DNA of 64,000 nucleotides from Pseudomonas orientalis (GCF_001439815.1 NZ_JYLM01000008.1:186001-250000); one strand, 5' to 3'. Positions 1 to 8,301 are shown, numbered from the stretch's first letter. Numbers and translations: made by a program. Notes: a model not told the origin generated them from the letters alone.

Positions 1-170
1 TCGCCTTCGTGGTTGGTCTGGCGAAACTCGATGCTCAGCCCGAGCTTTTCGGCGCTGCGGCCACACAGGGCGGCGATGTCGGCCAGGGTTTCATGGCCGT
101 AGGTGGCGGGCTCGCGGGTACCGAGCAGGTTGAGATTGGGGCCGTTGAGCACCAGCACGATAGGCGGCAT
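1..170 (-). CDS. aroQ: 3-dehydroquinate dehydratase type II (partial, N-terminus)
   Basis: Only the first 56 codons are present; the gene runs off the left edge. AroQ converts 3-dehydroquinate to 3-dehydroshikimate in the cytoplasm as a dodecamer. Seen: the type II N-terminal signature NGPNLNLLGTREP at residues 9-21, then the catalytic-loop Tyr in TYGHETLAD, and EFRQTNHEGE at the truncated end. The wording (IEFRQTNHEGE) resembles the second, catabolic-type AroQ of pseudomonads more than the biosynthetic copy next to accB. The ATG is preceded by a GGAG at good spacing. An IclR/PcaR-like palindrome and a possible sigma-70 promoter lie upstream, suggesting induction during quinate/shikimate use. 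That regulatory role is inference. Confidence 0.9.
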   Translation of the reverse strand, partial: MPPIVLVLNGPNLNLLGTREPATYGHETLADIAALCGRSAEKLGLSIEFRQTNHEG

Positions 171-206
171 AGAGGGGTCTCCACAGTTTTTATTGGTTGT
201 GGAGAT

Positions 207-235
207 AAAATGTACTGAATGGTTAATTTGGTCAA
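207..235 (-). promoter_or_regulatory. candidate sigma-70 promoter of aroQ
   Basis: Read on the minus strand: TTGACC as -35 (230-235), a 17-base spacer and CATTTT as -10 (207-212), about 40 bases before the aroQ start. The -10 is poor, so this is tentative. Confidence 0.4.
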
Positions 236-252
236 ACGAAGTTGCTGGAGTT

Positions 253-267
253 GTTCGATTATCGAAC
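253..267. promoter_or_regulatory. GTTCGATTATCGAAC palindrome, PcaR/IclR-like operator
   Basis: A perfect inverted repeat with 7-base arms and one central base. It closely resembles the GTTCGATAATCGCAC boxes known for the IclR-family regulators PcaR and PcaU. It lies about 18 bases upstream of the candidate -35 of aroQ, i.e. near -60, a position typical for activation. Assignment to a specific regulator is inference. Confidence 0.5.
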
Positions 268-502
268 CGTTAATCATCAAGGCAGCTTCAGTCAATGTGT
301 TACGCCGGATTGCTGAGGGAACACGTTCTGCGGGCGTGGCCCAAGTATCCCCAACCCGTTGGCATGAGTGGTTACAACCCGGTATTCGCCGGTTTGTTCG
401 TCGTTACTAATCTCTGACGCAGCTTCGTGAGCATGAAGCCGGTTGTCGGGTGACACGGGAAAATTGTTACCTGGCGGAAAATAACCTAACGGATGGGTTA
501 CG

Positions 503-931
503 ATGAGAGTAGGTGCTTACAAGGGATATGTAATTTCAGTATTTCTCAGGGATGAGCATTGCCCGCCCCATGTGCATGTCAGGGGCAAGGAGTGGGATGC
601 GCGTTTCCGTTTCAGTTTCTTGGATGGGGACGTTGAATTATGGGATGTGGAGCCTGAACGGAGGCAGCCACCCCTGTCGGTTCTGAAGGAGATACGCGGG
701 GCCATCATGCAACGGCATTACTTGGCGCGGGCACGCAGGATTTGGTGGGAAAAACTGCAGACGGTTTGCCTGGAGAATCATTCCTGGAATTGGGACGCTG
801 GTGAGTTGGTTCCAGGGTTGGTCATTCGACAAGGTGTCTACGTCATCTCAAGCGCCAGGCACGACGTCGTAGAGCAACGGACTATTTTGAATCTGGTAAG
901 AGCGCCAGATTGCGTGGGGATTAATTTATGA
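503..931 (+). CDS. DUF4160-like protein, putative toxin of a two-gene module
   Basis: 142 residues. The N-terminal half matches the DUF4160 pattern: KGYVISVFLRDEHCPPHVHV (residues 8-27), where the P-P-H-V-H-V core is diagnostic, followed by a short beta-rich stretch and a helix. Family members are usually 80-100 residues, so the C-terminal 50 residues are an extension of unknown meaning. The stop overlaps the next gene's ATG (ATGA), so the two are translationally coupled. DUF4160 genes are commonly paired with DUF2442 genes and are treated as candidate toxin-antitoxin modules, but biochemical roles are not established to my knowledge. The start was chosen at the first ATG of the domain; upstream Shine-Dalgarno is weak (GGATGGG). 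GC is lower than in the flanking core genes. Confidence 0.7.
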   Translation: MRVGAYKGYVISVFLRDEHCPPHVHVRGKEWDARFRFSFLDGDVELWDVEPERRQPPLSVLKEIRGAIMQRHYLARARRIWWEKLQTVCLENHSWNWDAGELVPGLVIRQGVYVISSARHDVVEQRTILNLVRAPDCVGINL

Positions 932-1392
932 AAATCATAAAAGCCAAAGTCACACCTTGTGTACCTCTCACTGATGCCGACGTTGACAAGGCAATCGCTC
1001 GAGGACGCAGGTTGAAACGCCTGTACGCCAACGCCAGCAATGTGCGTTATGAAAACGACTGCCTCTCCATTGGCTTCAGCGATGGGAGCCGCGTCATGTT
1101 GCCGGTGGCTGGCCTGCCGGAGTTCGAAGGGTTTTCAGAGAAAGATTTCCAGCAGTTGGAAGTGACTTTCGGTGGCAAGGCGATTAGCTGTGAGGCTCAG
1201 GACTTGGATGTTTCGATCACCGGCCTGATCGCTACAAGCCAACCTCTGATGGACCTGGCTACCAGCCTGGTGGCATCGCGCAACGGCCGCAAAAGCAGCG
1301 CGGCCAAATCCGCCGCCGCTCGTGCCAATGGCAAGAAGGGTGGCCGGCCACGCAAGGAAGTACCGCAGCCCCCAGAGACCACAGACACTTGA
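928..1392 (+). CDS. DUF2442 protein with AT-hook-like tail, putative antitoxin
   Basis: 154 residues, coupled by a 4-base overlap to the DUF4160 gene. The middle of the protein (ARGRRLKRLYANASNVRYEN, then SIGFSDGSRVMLPVAGLPEF and a fused effector-like PEF/FQQLEV segment) matches DUF2442. The C-terminal 30 residues are basic and low complexity, ending in GKKGGRPRKEV; GRPRK is the core of an AT-hook, a minor-groove DNA-binding motif. This suggests DNA binding and autoregulation of the pair, the usual property of an antitoxin. That is inference from sequence alone. Downstream the gene faces trmA across a REP doublet. Confidence 0.7.
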   Translation: MKIIKAKVTPCVPLTDADVDKAIARGRRLKRLYANASNVRYENDCLSIGFSDGSRVMLPVAGLPEFEGFSEKDFQQLEVTFGGKAISCEAQDLDVSITGLIATSQPLMDLATSLVASRNGRKSSAAKSAAARANGKKGGRPRKEVPQPPETTDT

Positions 1393-1399
1393 ATAAACT

Positions 1400-1497
1400 G
1401 TAGGAGCGAGCTTGCTCGCGAAAAACCCACAGGCACCGCGTTCATCCAGGAAGCACGCGTTATCGTTGACGTTTTTCGCGAGCAAGCTCGCTCCTAC
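1400..1497. repeat. REPIN type A, copy 1
   Basis: 98-base inverted repeat whose outer arms start GTAGGAGCGAGCTTGCTCGC and end in its complement, each arm itself a palindrome. The inner spacer matches the other type A copies at 18192, 26042 and (inverted) 33542. It lies between convergent genes (DUF2442 gene and trmA) where it may also stop transcription. Confidence 0.9.
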
Positions 1498-1506
1498 TCT
1501 GCAGGT

Positions 1507-2586
1507 TTATCGGCGGGTCAGCAACACACCCGATTCCATATGATGCGTCCACGGAAACTGATCAAACATCGCACATTGAGTAATGCGATGCGTGTCATGC
1601 AACTGCGCGATGTTCGCCGCCAACGTCTCCGGGTTGCAGGAGATATACAGGATGTTGTCGAAGCGCCGGGTCAGTTCGCAGGTGTCCGGGTCCATGCCGG
1701 CGCGGGGTGGGTCGACGAATACGCTGCCGAATTCGTAGCTTTTCAGGTCGATGCCGTGCAGGCGACGGAACGGTCGCACTTCATTCAGCGCCTCGGTGAG
1801 CTCTTCGGCGGAAAGGCGCACCAGGGTGACGTTATCCACGGCATTTTCATCGAGGTTGCTCAGGGCCGCATTCACTGACGTCTTGCTGATTTCGGTGGCC
1901 AGCACCTTACGCACGCGGGTCGCCAGCGGCAGGGTGAAGTTGCCGTTGCCGCAGTACAGCTCCAGCAAGTCATCCGAGCGATCGCCCAGGGCGTCGTACG
2001 CCCAGTTGAGCATCTTCCGGTTTACCGTGCCGTTGGGCTGGGTGAAGGCGCCTTCGGGTTGGCGGTAGCTGAACGTGCGGCCACCGACCTCGAGTTTCTC
2101 CACCACGTAGTCGTGGCCGATCACATCGCGCTTGCCCTTGGAGCGGCCGATGATGCTCACGTCCAGCTCAGCCGCCAACTGGTTGGCGGCGGCGTGCCAG
2201 TGTTCATCCAGCGGGCGGTGATAGCACAGGGTGATCATCGCGTCGCCGGCCAGGGTGGTCAGGAACTCCACCTGGAACAGCTTGTGGCTCAGGGCGGCGC
2301 TGGCTTGCCAGGCGGCCTTGAGCTGCGGCATCAATTGGTTGATGCGCTGGCTGGCGATGGGAAATTCTTCAATGAGGATCGGTGTGCGCTTGTCGTCCTG
2401 GGCGAACATGGCGTAGTGGCGATCCCCGCCTTCGCGCCACAGGCGAAACTCGGCGCGCAGGCGGAAGTGCTGCAACGGCGAATCGAAGACCTGCGGCTCG
2501 GGCGCGTCGAAGGGTTCCAGCAGGTCACGCAAACGCGTGACCTTGTCTTGCAGTTGAGCGGTGTAGTGTGCGGCGTCGAAAGTCAT
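1507..2586 (-). CDS. trmA: tRNA (uracil-5-)-methyltransferase
   Basis: 359 residues, close to the 366 of E. coli TrmA. Makes 5-methyluridine at position 54 of the T-loop of tRNAs using S-adenosylmethionine. Seen: the SAM motif LLELYCGNGNFTLPLA near residue 212, the DPPRAGMDP motif near 293, the catalytic cysteine in YISCNPETLAANI near 318, and the TrmA-specific C-terminus FDQFPWTHHMESGVLLTRR. It lacks the TRAM domain and iron-sulfur cysteines of RlmD, which excludes that paralogue. The ATG overlaps the stop of the purine permease gene upstream (ATGA), so translation is coupled to it. Confidence 0.96.
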   Translation of the reverse strand: MTFDAAHYTAQLQDKVTRLRDLLEPFDAPEPQVFDSPLQHFRLRAEFRLWREGGDRHYAMFAQDDKRTPILIEEFPIASQRINQLMPQLKAAWQASAALSHKLFQVEFLTTLAGDAMITLCYHRPLDEHWHAAANQLAAELDVSIIGRSKGKRDVIGHDYVVEKLEVGGRTFSYRQPEGAFTQPNGTVNRKMLNWAYDALGDRSDDLLELYCGNGNFTLPLATRVRKVLATEISKTSVNAALSNLDENAVDNVTLVRLSAEELTEALNEVRPFRRLHGIDLKSYEFGSVFVDPPRAGMDPDTCELTRRFDNILYISCNPETLAANIAQLHDTHRITQCAMFDQFPWTHHMESGVLLTRR

Positions 2587-3878
2587 GCGTTGAACCAGCC
2601 CAGCTTGATCACGAACAGAATCGACAGAATCACCAGTGCCGGGTTCAGCTCACGGTAGCGGCCCGAAAGCAGCTTGATGGCGGTCCAGGCGATGAAACCG
2701 AAGGCGATGCCGTTGGCGATGGAGTAAGTGAAGGGCATCGCCAGGGCGGTGATCACCACCGGCGCTGCCACGGTAATGTCATCCCAGTCGATTTCAGCCA
2801 GGCCGGACGTCATCAACACCGCCACGAACAGCAGCGCCGGTGCGGTGGCGAAGGCCGGTACGCTGGCCGCCAGGGGCGAGAAGAACAGTGCCAGCAGGAA
2901 CAGGATCGCGACCACGATGGCGGTCAAGCCGGTGCGGCCACCGGCGCTCACGCCGGCGGCGGATTCGATGTAGCTGGTGGTGGTCGAGGTACCCAGCAGC
3001 GAGCCGGCCATGGCCGCCGTACTGTCGGCGATCAGCGCACGGCCCATTTTCGGCATATGCCCGTCCTTGCCCATCAGGCCGGCGCGCTTGGCAACGCCGA
3101 TCAGGGTGCCGGAGTTGTCGAACAGGTCAACGAACAGGAACGCAAAGATCACGCTGACCAGACCGATATCCAGCGCGCCTTTGATATCCAGCTGCAGGAA
3201 GGTCGGCGCCAGGGACGGTGGCATGGAGGTCACGCCGCCAAACGGGGTGACGCCGAGCAGGATCGAGACAATGGTCACCGCCAGGATGCCGATCAACACC
3301 GCGCCGCGCACCGCCAGGGCTTCCAGTGCGACGATCAGCACGAAGCCCAGGGTGGCCAGGATCGGCGCCGGTTGTTTCAGGTCGCCCAGGCCCACCAGGG
3401 TGGCCGGGTTGGCGACCACGATACCGGCGTTGTGCAGAGCGATCAGTGCCAGGAACAGGCCGATACCGGCGGCAATTGCCGAGCGCAGGGGCAGGGGAAT
3501 GCTGTTGATGATCCACTCACGGATTCGGAAGATCGACAGCAGGAAGAACAGCACCGCCGAAATGAACACCGCACCCAGCGCAACCTGCCAGGTGTGGCCC
3601 ATGTGCAGCACCACGGTGTAGGTAAAGAAGGCATTGAGGCCCATGCCCGGCGCCAGCGCGATCGGGTAGTTGGCGATCAGGCCCATCACGGTGGAGCCGA
3701 TGGCCGCCGCCAGGCAGGTCGCGACAAACACTGCGCCCTTGTCCATGCCGGTTTCGCCGAGGATGCTCGGGTTCACGAACAGGATGTAGGCCATGGCCAG
3801 GAACGTGGTGATACCCGCAAGAATCTCGGTGCGCACGTTGGTGTTGTGGGCTTTGAGTTGAAACAGCTTTTCCAGCAT
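2583..3878 (-). CDS. NCS2/AzgA-family purine (adenine/guanine/hypoxanthine) permease
   Basis: 431 residues, polytopic inner-membrane protein with about 12-14 hydrophobic segments. The N-terminus MLEKLFQLKAHNTN followed by EILAGITTFLAMAYILFVNP and later APGMGLNAFFTY is the AzgA-like (GhxP/PurP) signature of proton-coupled purine uptake. Exact substrate cannot be read from sequence. The chosen ATG has GGGAGC upstream; the frame stays open further upstream, but those codons (into 4031) do not resemble the family and would overlap the divergent gene. First gene of a two-gene operon with trmA, with which it overlaps by 4 bases. A TTGAC inverted repeat precedes it. Confidence 0.9.
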   Translation of the reverse strand: MLEKLFQLKAHNTNVRTEILAGITTFLAMAYILFVNPSILGETGMDKGAVFVATCLAAAIGSTVMGLIANYPIALAPGMGLNAFFTYTVVLHMGHTWQVALGAVFISAVLFFLLSIFRIREWIINSIPLPLRSAIAAGIGLFLALIALHNAGIVVANPATLVGLGDLKQPAPILATLGFVLIVALEALAVRGAVLIGILAVTIVSILLGVTPFGGVTSMPPSLAPTFLQLDIKGALDIGLVSVIFAFLFVDLFDNSGTLIGVAKRAGLMGKDGHMPKMGRALIADSTAAMAGSLLGTSTTTSYIESAAGVSAGGRTGLTAIVVAILFLLALFFSPLAASVPAFATAPALLFVAVLMTSGLAEIDWDDITVAAPVVITALAMPFTYSIANGIAFGFIAWTAIKLLSGRYRELNPALVILSILFVIKLGWFNA

Positions 3879-3915
3879 GCCGGCTCCCTGTGACGCTATC
3901 TTGCGTCGTGATTTG

Positions 3916-3931
3916 TTGACCTCTAAGTCAA
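3916..3931. promoter_or_regulatory. TTGACCTCTAAGTCAA inverted repeat upstream of purine permease
   Basis: Five-base arms TTGAC/GTCAA with a six-base spacer, 38-53 bases before the permease start. Spacing differs from an ANR box (4 bases), so a GntR- or LacI-type operator or part of the promoter -35 is more likely. Function unproven. Confidence 0.3.
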
Positions 3932-4066
3932 AGCACAAACTGCGCCAAGCGCCTGTGGTTTCAGAGAGGATCGGAAAAAGCGGCGCATCATACCAGCAGC
4001 CGAGGCTGTGTGGCGCATGGCCTTGAGGCATACTGCGCCGACGTTCAACAGCAGGTCATCGACAGC

Positions 4067-4513
4067 ATGAAAAAAGCCAACGTGTGGAGTCTAGCGCTGA
4101 TCCCTTGTCTAGGCCTGTGGTTCGGCGCGGCACCGGCGTGGGGCGCGACTGCACCGGCCTTGAGCGAGGTGCGCGTGTTCAAGGTCGAGTCAGGGACGTG
4201 CACGGAAACCATCCCGGAGCGCGTCACCCTTACTCAGATGTGTACACATCGCGGGCCAACCAAGGTTTCGGTGATGGAAGTGGGCCTGGGTAACAACCCG
4301 GTCGGGCGCTTCAACGGTTCGGTGCTCAGCGGCCAGCGCACGGCGGTGTGCCAGGTCGGCAACATCAGCCAGGCCTGCAATGGTGCGGGCACATTGATGG
4401 GCTACATCTATGTGTTCGACCTGAATGTCGAGGGGCCAGGGGGCTTCGTCTACAGCAATACCTCGATCAACCCTCCGCAAAATACATTGACCACCACACT
4501 CAATATCCACTGA
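4067..4513 (+). CDS. secreted DUF4879-like protein
   Basis: 148 residues. Signal peptide: basic MKK start, hydrophobic stretch SLALIPCLGLWFGAAPAWG, cleavage likely after GATA near residue 26-30. The mature part has four cysteines (SGTCTETIPE, TQMCTHRG, TAVCQVG, QACNGAG) suggesting disulfides in the periplasm or outside. The pattern EVGLGNNPVGRFNGSVLSG recalls DUF4879 (YolA/YoaW-type secreted proteins of unknown role); this assignment is from memory and moderate. Start chosen at the ATG giving a proper signal peptide. Monocistronic, divergent from the purine permease. Confidence 0.6.
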   Translation: MKKANVWSLALIPCLGLWFGAAPAWGATAPALSEVRVFKVESGTCTETIPERVTLTQMCTHRGPTKVSVMEVGLGNNPVGRFNGSVLSGQRTAVCQVGNISQACNGAGTLMGYIYVFDLNVEGPGGFVYSNTSINPPQNTLTTTLNIH

Positions 4514-4610
4514 TCAATCATCTTGAACGCTCAAAACCCCGGGAAGTCGTACCCCTTAAGACGGCGATTTTCCTGAACGCCGCGGATGTACACCAACCCG
4601 TGAGGTGTTT

Positions 4611-5135
4611 ATGAGCGCAACCCCCAATGGCGCGGCGGCCCAGCCGTACGTTGCCCACCCGATACGCTTGACCGTCAATGGCCAGGATCGCCAATTGAGT
4701 GTGCTGCCCTGGACCACCTTGCTGGACCTGCTGCGCGAGCAACTGGACCTGGTCGGCAGCAAAAAGGGCTGCGACCACGGCCAGTGCGGTGCCTGCACCG
4801 TCTTGCGTGACGGCAAACGCGTAAACGCCTGCCTGACCCTGGCCGTGATGTGCGACGGCGCCGAACTGACCACCATCGAAGGCCTTGCCGACGGCGACCA
4901 ATTGCATCCTATGCAGCAAGCCTTTATCAAGCACGACGCCTTCCAGTGCGGCTACTGCACCCCCGGCCAGATCTGCTCGGCGGTCGGCCTGGCCAACGAA
5001 GGCCGCGCCCACGACAGTGCGCAGATCCAGGAGCTGATGAGCGGCAACCTGTGCCGCTGCGGCGCCTACAGCAATATCCGCGACGCCATCGAAGAAGCGC
5101 TGCCGGCGTGCGGCAACCGCGGAGGTGAGCAATGA
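4611..5135 (+). CDS. paoA: molybdenum hydroxylase small subunit, two [2Fe-2S] clusters (PaoA-like)
   Basis: 174 residues. Electron-transfer subunit of a xanthine-dehydrogenase-family aldehyde oxidoreductase. The N-terminal plant-ferredoxin domain carries GCDHGQCGACTVL with a fourth Cys in VNACLTL; the C-terminal helical domain has FQCGYCTPGQ and NLCRCGAYSNI. ATG at 4611 chosen because GAGG sits five bases upstream; a GTG two codons earlier overlaps that site. Unlike E. coli PaoA, there is no twin-arginine signal peptide, so the enzyme should be cytoplasmic. Overlaps the FAD subunit by 4 bases. Substrate is likely an aromatic aldehyde or N-heterocycle; not determinable here. Confidence 0.85.
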   Translation: MSATPNGAAAQPYVAHPIRLTVNGQDRQLSVLPWTTLLDLLREQLDLVGSKKGCDHGQCGACTVLRDGKRVNACLTLAVMCDGAELTTIEGLADGDQLHPMQQAFIKHDAFQCGYCTPGQICSAVGLANEGRAHDSAQIQELMSGNLCRCGAYSNIRDAIEEALPACGNRGGEQ

Positions 5136-6121
5136 ATCCCTTCCATTACAGCAAACCGGCGGATGTGCACGAGGCGGTGCACCTGAGCAGTGCGACGTCA
5201 CGCTTCATTGCCGGCGGCACCAACCTGCTGGACTTGATGAAAGAGAACATCAGCCGCCCCGAACACCTGATCGATATCACCGGACTGCCGCTGCAGGCCA
5301 TTGAAGAAACCGCCGAGGGCGGCTTGCGCATTGGTGCGCTGGTGAGCAATGCCGACCTGGCCTGGCACCCGCTGATCGAACAGCGTTATCCGTTGCTGTC
5401 ACAAGCCATCCTGGCCGGGGCCTCGCCGCAACTGCGCAACATGGCCAGTACCGGTGGCAACCTGCTGCAACGCACCCGTTGCTACTATTTCTATGACGCT
5501 ACGGTGCCGTGCAACAAGCGTGAGCCCGGCAGCGGCTGCCCGGCGCGTACCGGCCTGAATCGCATCCACGCGATCCTCGGCGCCAGCGAGCAGTGCGTCG
5601 CCACCCACCCTTCGGACATGTGCGTGGCCCTGGCAGCGCTGGAGGCGCGGGTGCATGTGCAAGGGCGCGGCGGCGCGCGGGTCATCGAGTTTGCCGACTT
5701 CCACCGGCTGCCGGGTGATGCGCCGCAACGCGACAACCAATTGGCCGACGACGAACTGATCACCGCGGTGGAATTGCCTGCCGATAACCTGGCCCGCCAC
5801 AGCCACTACCTGAAGGTCCGCGACCGCGCGTCCTATGCGTTCGCGCTGGTGTCGGTTGCCGCCGCCCTGGAGCTGGACGGCGACGAGATCATCGACGCCC
5901 GCCTGGCCCTCGGCGGTGTGGCCCACAAACCCTGGCGCGACCGCGCGGTGGAAGCCTCGCTGATCGGTCGCACCGTCAGCCGCGAAACTTTCAGTAACGC
6001 CGCCGATGCCCTGCTGCAAGATGCCGAGCCGCTGCAACACAACGGTTTCAAGATCAAGCTGGCGCGCCGCGCAATCATTCGAGCACTGAGCGACGCTGCG
6101 GTCGCAGGAGAACAGCCATGA
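5132..6121 (+). CDS. paoB: molybdenum hydroxylase FAD subunit with extra [4Fe-4S] (PaoB-like)
   Basis: 329 residues. FAD-binding motif IAGGTNLLDLMKENI near residue 27 and the second flavin motif ASTGGNLLQRTRC near 105-118, then the CO-dehydrogenase flavoprotein C-terminal domain. Cysteines in QRTRCYYF, VPCNKREPGSGC and SEQCVATHPSD match the additional [4Fe-4S] cluster known in E. coli PaoB and hydroxybenzoyl-CoA reductase-type subunits. Middle gene of a tightly coupled trio: 4-base overlaps on both sides (ATGA). Confidence 0.88.
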   Translation: MNPFHYSKPADVHEAVHLSSATSRFIAGGTNLLDLMKENISRPEHLIDITGLPLQAIEETAEGGLRIGALVSNADLAWHPLIEQRYPLLSQAILAGASPQLRNMASTGGNLLQRTRCYYFYDATVPCNKREPGSGCPARTGLNRIHAILGASEQCVATHPSDMCVALAALEARVHVQGRGGARVIEFADFHRLPGDAPQRDNQLADDELITAVELPADNLARHSHYLKVRDRASYAFALVSVAAALELDGDEIIDARLALGGVAHKPWRDRAVEASLIGRTVSRETFSNAADALLQDAEPLQHNGFKIKLARRAIIRALSDAAVAGEQP

Positions 6122-8301
6122 GCGCCATCGGCAAACCCCTGGACCGTGTCGACGGTCTGCTCAAGGTCACAGGCCAGGCGCGCTACGCCGGCGAATTTCC
6201 CGAGGACGGCCTGCTGCATGGCAGTGTGGTATCGAGCACCATCGCCAAAGGCCGGGTCATCCGGATCGATGCCTCCAGGGCCCTGGCCTTGCCGGGCGTG
6301 GTGGCGGTGATTGATCACCTCAATCGCCCGAAAATCGCCAGCTACGACGATGCCTTCGCCGATGCGGATGCCGCCGACGGCTCGCCCTTTCGCCCGCTGT
6401 ATAACGACCGCGTGCTCTACAGCGGTCAGCCGCTGGCGCTGGTGATCGCCGATAACCTGGAACTGGCGCGGCATGCCGGCTCGCTGGTGGAGATTGAATA
6501 CGCGCGCGAAGACTTCGAAACGGACCTGGTCACGCAGCGGGAGTCGGCCCACCCTTCGCCGCAGACGCCGCCCGGCCCGCGTGGCAACTTCCAGGCCGAA
6601 TGGGCCGGCGCCGCCATCAGCCTCGATCTGCACTACAGCACGCCCATCGAACACCATAACCCGATGGAACCCCACGCCAGCACCGTGCTGTACCAGCCGG
6701 ACGGCACCTTGCATATCCACGACAAGACCCAGGGCCCGCAGAACTGCCAGGCCTATGTGCAAAAGGTGTTCGGCCTGGATAAAAGCCAGGTGCGCATCTT
6801 TGCCGCGTTTGTCGGCGGTGCCTTTGGTTCGGGCCTGCGCCCGCAGTACCAATTGCCGCTGGCGGTGATGGCGTCGCTGGCACTCAAGCGTTCGGTACGC
6901 GTCACCCTGACCCGGCAACAGATGTTCACCTTCGGCTACCGTCCGCGCACCTTACAGCGCCTGCAGATGGGCGCCGCCGCCAACGGGCGCCTGCTGGCAC
7001 TGGGGCATACCGCGATCGGCCAGACGTCACGCTTCGAGGACTTCAGCGAACACGTGGTGGAATGGAGTGGCATGCTCTACCACTGCGATAACGTGCAATT
7101 GACCTACAAACTGGTGCCGCTGGACGTCTTCACCCCACTGGACATGCGTGCCCCCGGTGCTGCCCTGGGCGTGATCGGCCTGGAATGCGCGATGGACGAA
7201 CTGGCCTGTGCCCTGGCTATCGACCCGGTGCAACTGCGCCTTATCAATTACGCCGAGCGCAACCAGAACGAGGACAAGCCCTGGTCGAGCAAGGCCCTGC
7301 GCGAGTGTTACAGCGAAGGCGCCGAGCGTTTCGGCTGGAGCCAGCGCAACCCCGAACCGCGCAGCATGCGCGACGGCCGCCAGTTGATCGGCTGGGGCAT
7401 GGCCGGCGGGGTGTGGGAAGCCATGCAGATGAAAGCCAGCGCCAGGGCGCGCATCGACAGTGACGGCAAACTCACCGTCAGCAGCGCCACCACCGATATC
7501 GGCACCGGCACCTACACCGTGATGACCCAGATCGCGGCCCAGGCCAGCGGTGTGGCGATGGCCGATGTCAGCTTTCTGTTGGGCGATTCGTCCTTGCCCA
7601 CGGCGCCCTTGCAGGGTGGCTCGTTTACCGTGTCTTCCGTCGGCACCGCCGTCCAGCAGGCCTGCGAAGCCCTCAATGCCAAGCTGTTGCAAACCGCCCG
7701 GCAGGTTTACCCGGTGTTCAAGGACGCCGAGTCCGTGCGCTTCGAAGACGGCCAGTTGCATACCGGTGACGTGAGCGTGTCGTTGGCCCAGTTGGTCAAA
7801 GACAGCGGTGAAAACGCGCTGGAGGTGAAGGTAGACAGCGAGCCCGACAAGAAGCGCGAGGGCTATGCCAGCGCCACCCATTCGGCGGTGTTCGTCGAAG
7901 TGCGCGTGGACGAGGACCTTGGCACCATCAAGGTCAGCCGCGTGGTCAGCGCCATTGCAGCCGGGCGCGTGGTCAACCCGAAAATGGCGCGCAGCCAGAT
8001 CCTCGGCGGGGTGGTGTGGGGCATTGGCATGGCGCTGCATGAAGAGACTCAGATCGACCACCAGTTGGGGCGCTACATGAACCACAGCCTGGCCGAATAC
8101 CACATCCCGGTGAACGCCGATATCGGCGAGATTGATGTGCTGTTTGTCGAAGAGCACGACGAGATCGTCAATGCCCTGGGGTCCAAGGGCGTGGGGGAGA
8201 TCGGCATCGTCGGGGTGGCGGCGGCGGTGGCGAATGCGATCTATCACGCCACCGGCAAACGGGTTCGGGAGTTTCCGATTACCCTGGACAAGGTGCTCTG
8301 A
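6118..8301 (+). CDS. paoC: molybdenum hydroxylase catalytic subunit (PaoC-like)
   Basis: 727 residues, matching the roughly 732 of E. coli PaoC. Binds the molybdopterin cofactor and hydroxylates the substrate. Seen: the aldehyde oxidase N-terminal domain (KVTGQARYAGEF), the cofactor-binding loop FVGGAFGSGLRPQ near residue 235, the DMRAPGAALG segment, the GTGTYTVMTQIAAQ glycine-rich Moco motif, and the catalytic glutamate region LGSKGVGEIGIVGV near the C-terminus. Third gene of the operon. No paoD/xdhC-type maturation gene follows; the operon is closed by a REP doublet and a convergent MFS gene, so the insertion chaperone must be encoded elsewhere. Confidence 0.9.
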   Translation: MSAIGKPLDRVDGLLKVTGQARYAGEFPEDGLLHGSVVSSTIAKGRVIRIDASRALALPGVVAVIDHLNRPKIASYDDAFADADAADGSPFRPLYNDRVLYSGQPLALVIADNLELARHAGSLVEIEYAREDFETDLVTQRESAHPSPQTPPGPRGNFQAEWAGAAISLDLHYSTPIEHHNPMEPHASTVLYQPDGTLHIHDKTQGPQNCQAYVQKVFGLDKSQVRIFAAFVGGAFGSGLRPQYQLPLAVMASLALKRSVRVTLTRQQMFTFGYRPRTLQRLQMGAAANGRLLALGHTAIGQTSRFEDFSEHVVEWSGMLYHCDNVQLTYKLVPLDVFTPLDMRAPGAALGVIGLECAMDELACALAIDPVQLRLINYAERNQNEDKPWSSKALRECYSEGAERFGWSQRNPEPRSMRDGRQLIGWGMAGGVWEAMQMKASARARIDSDGKLTVSSATTDIGTGTYTVMTQIAAQASGVAMADVSFLLGDSSLPTAPLQGGSFTVSSVGTAVQQACEALNAKLLQTARQVYPVFKDAESVRFEDGQLHTGDVSVSLAQLVKDSGENALEVKVDSEPDKKREGYASATHSAVFVEVRVDEDLGTIKVSRVVSAIAAGRVVNPKMARSQILGGVVWGIGMALHEETQIDHQLGRYMNHSLAEYHIPVNADIGEIDVLFVEEHDEIVNALGSKGVGEIGIVGVAAAVANAIYHATGKRVREFPITLDKVL

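Larger units (their letters stand above)
171..502. other. intergenic region aroQ / DUF4160 gene
   Basis: About 330 bases between divergent genes. It holds the aroQ promoter and the IclR-like palindrome on the left side. Nothing recognisable was found from about 270 to 480, and open frames there look like chance. Confidence 0.5.

Noticed and set aside
2568..3893. 441-codon open frame on the plus strand
   Set aside because: Antisense to the purine permease; composition (Gln, His, Arg, Asp) is that of a shadow frame.
3916..3931. second ANR box upstream of the purine permease
   Set aside because: The spacer between half-sites is six bases and the half-sites are TTGAC/GTCAA, not TTGAT-N4-ATCAA; listed only as an inverted repeat.
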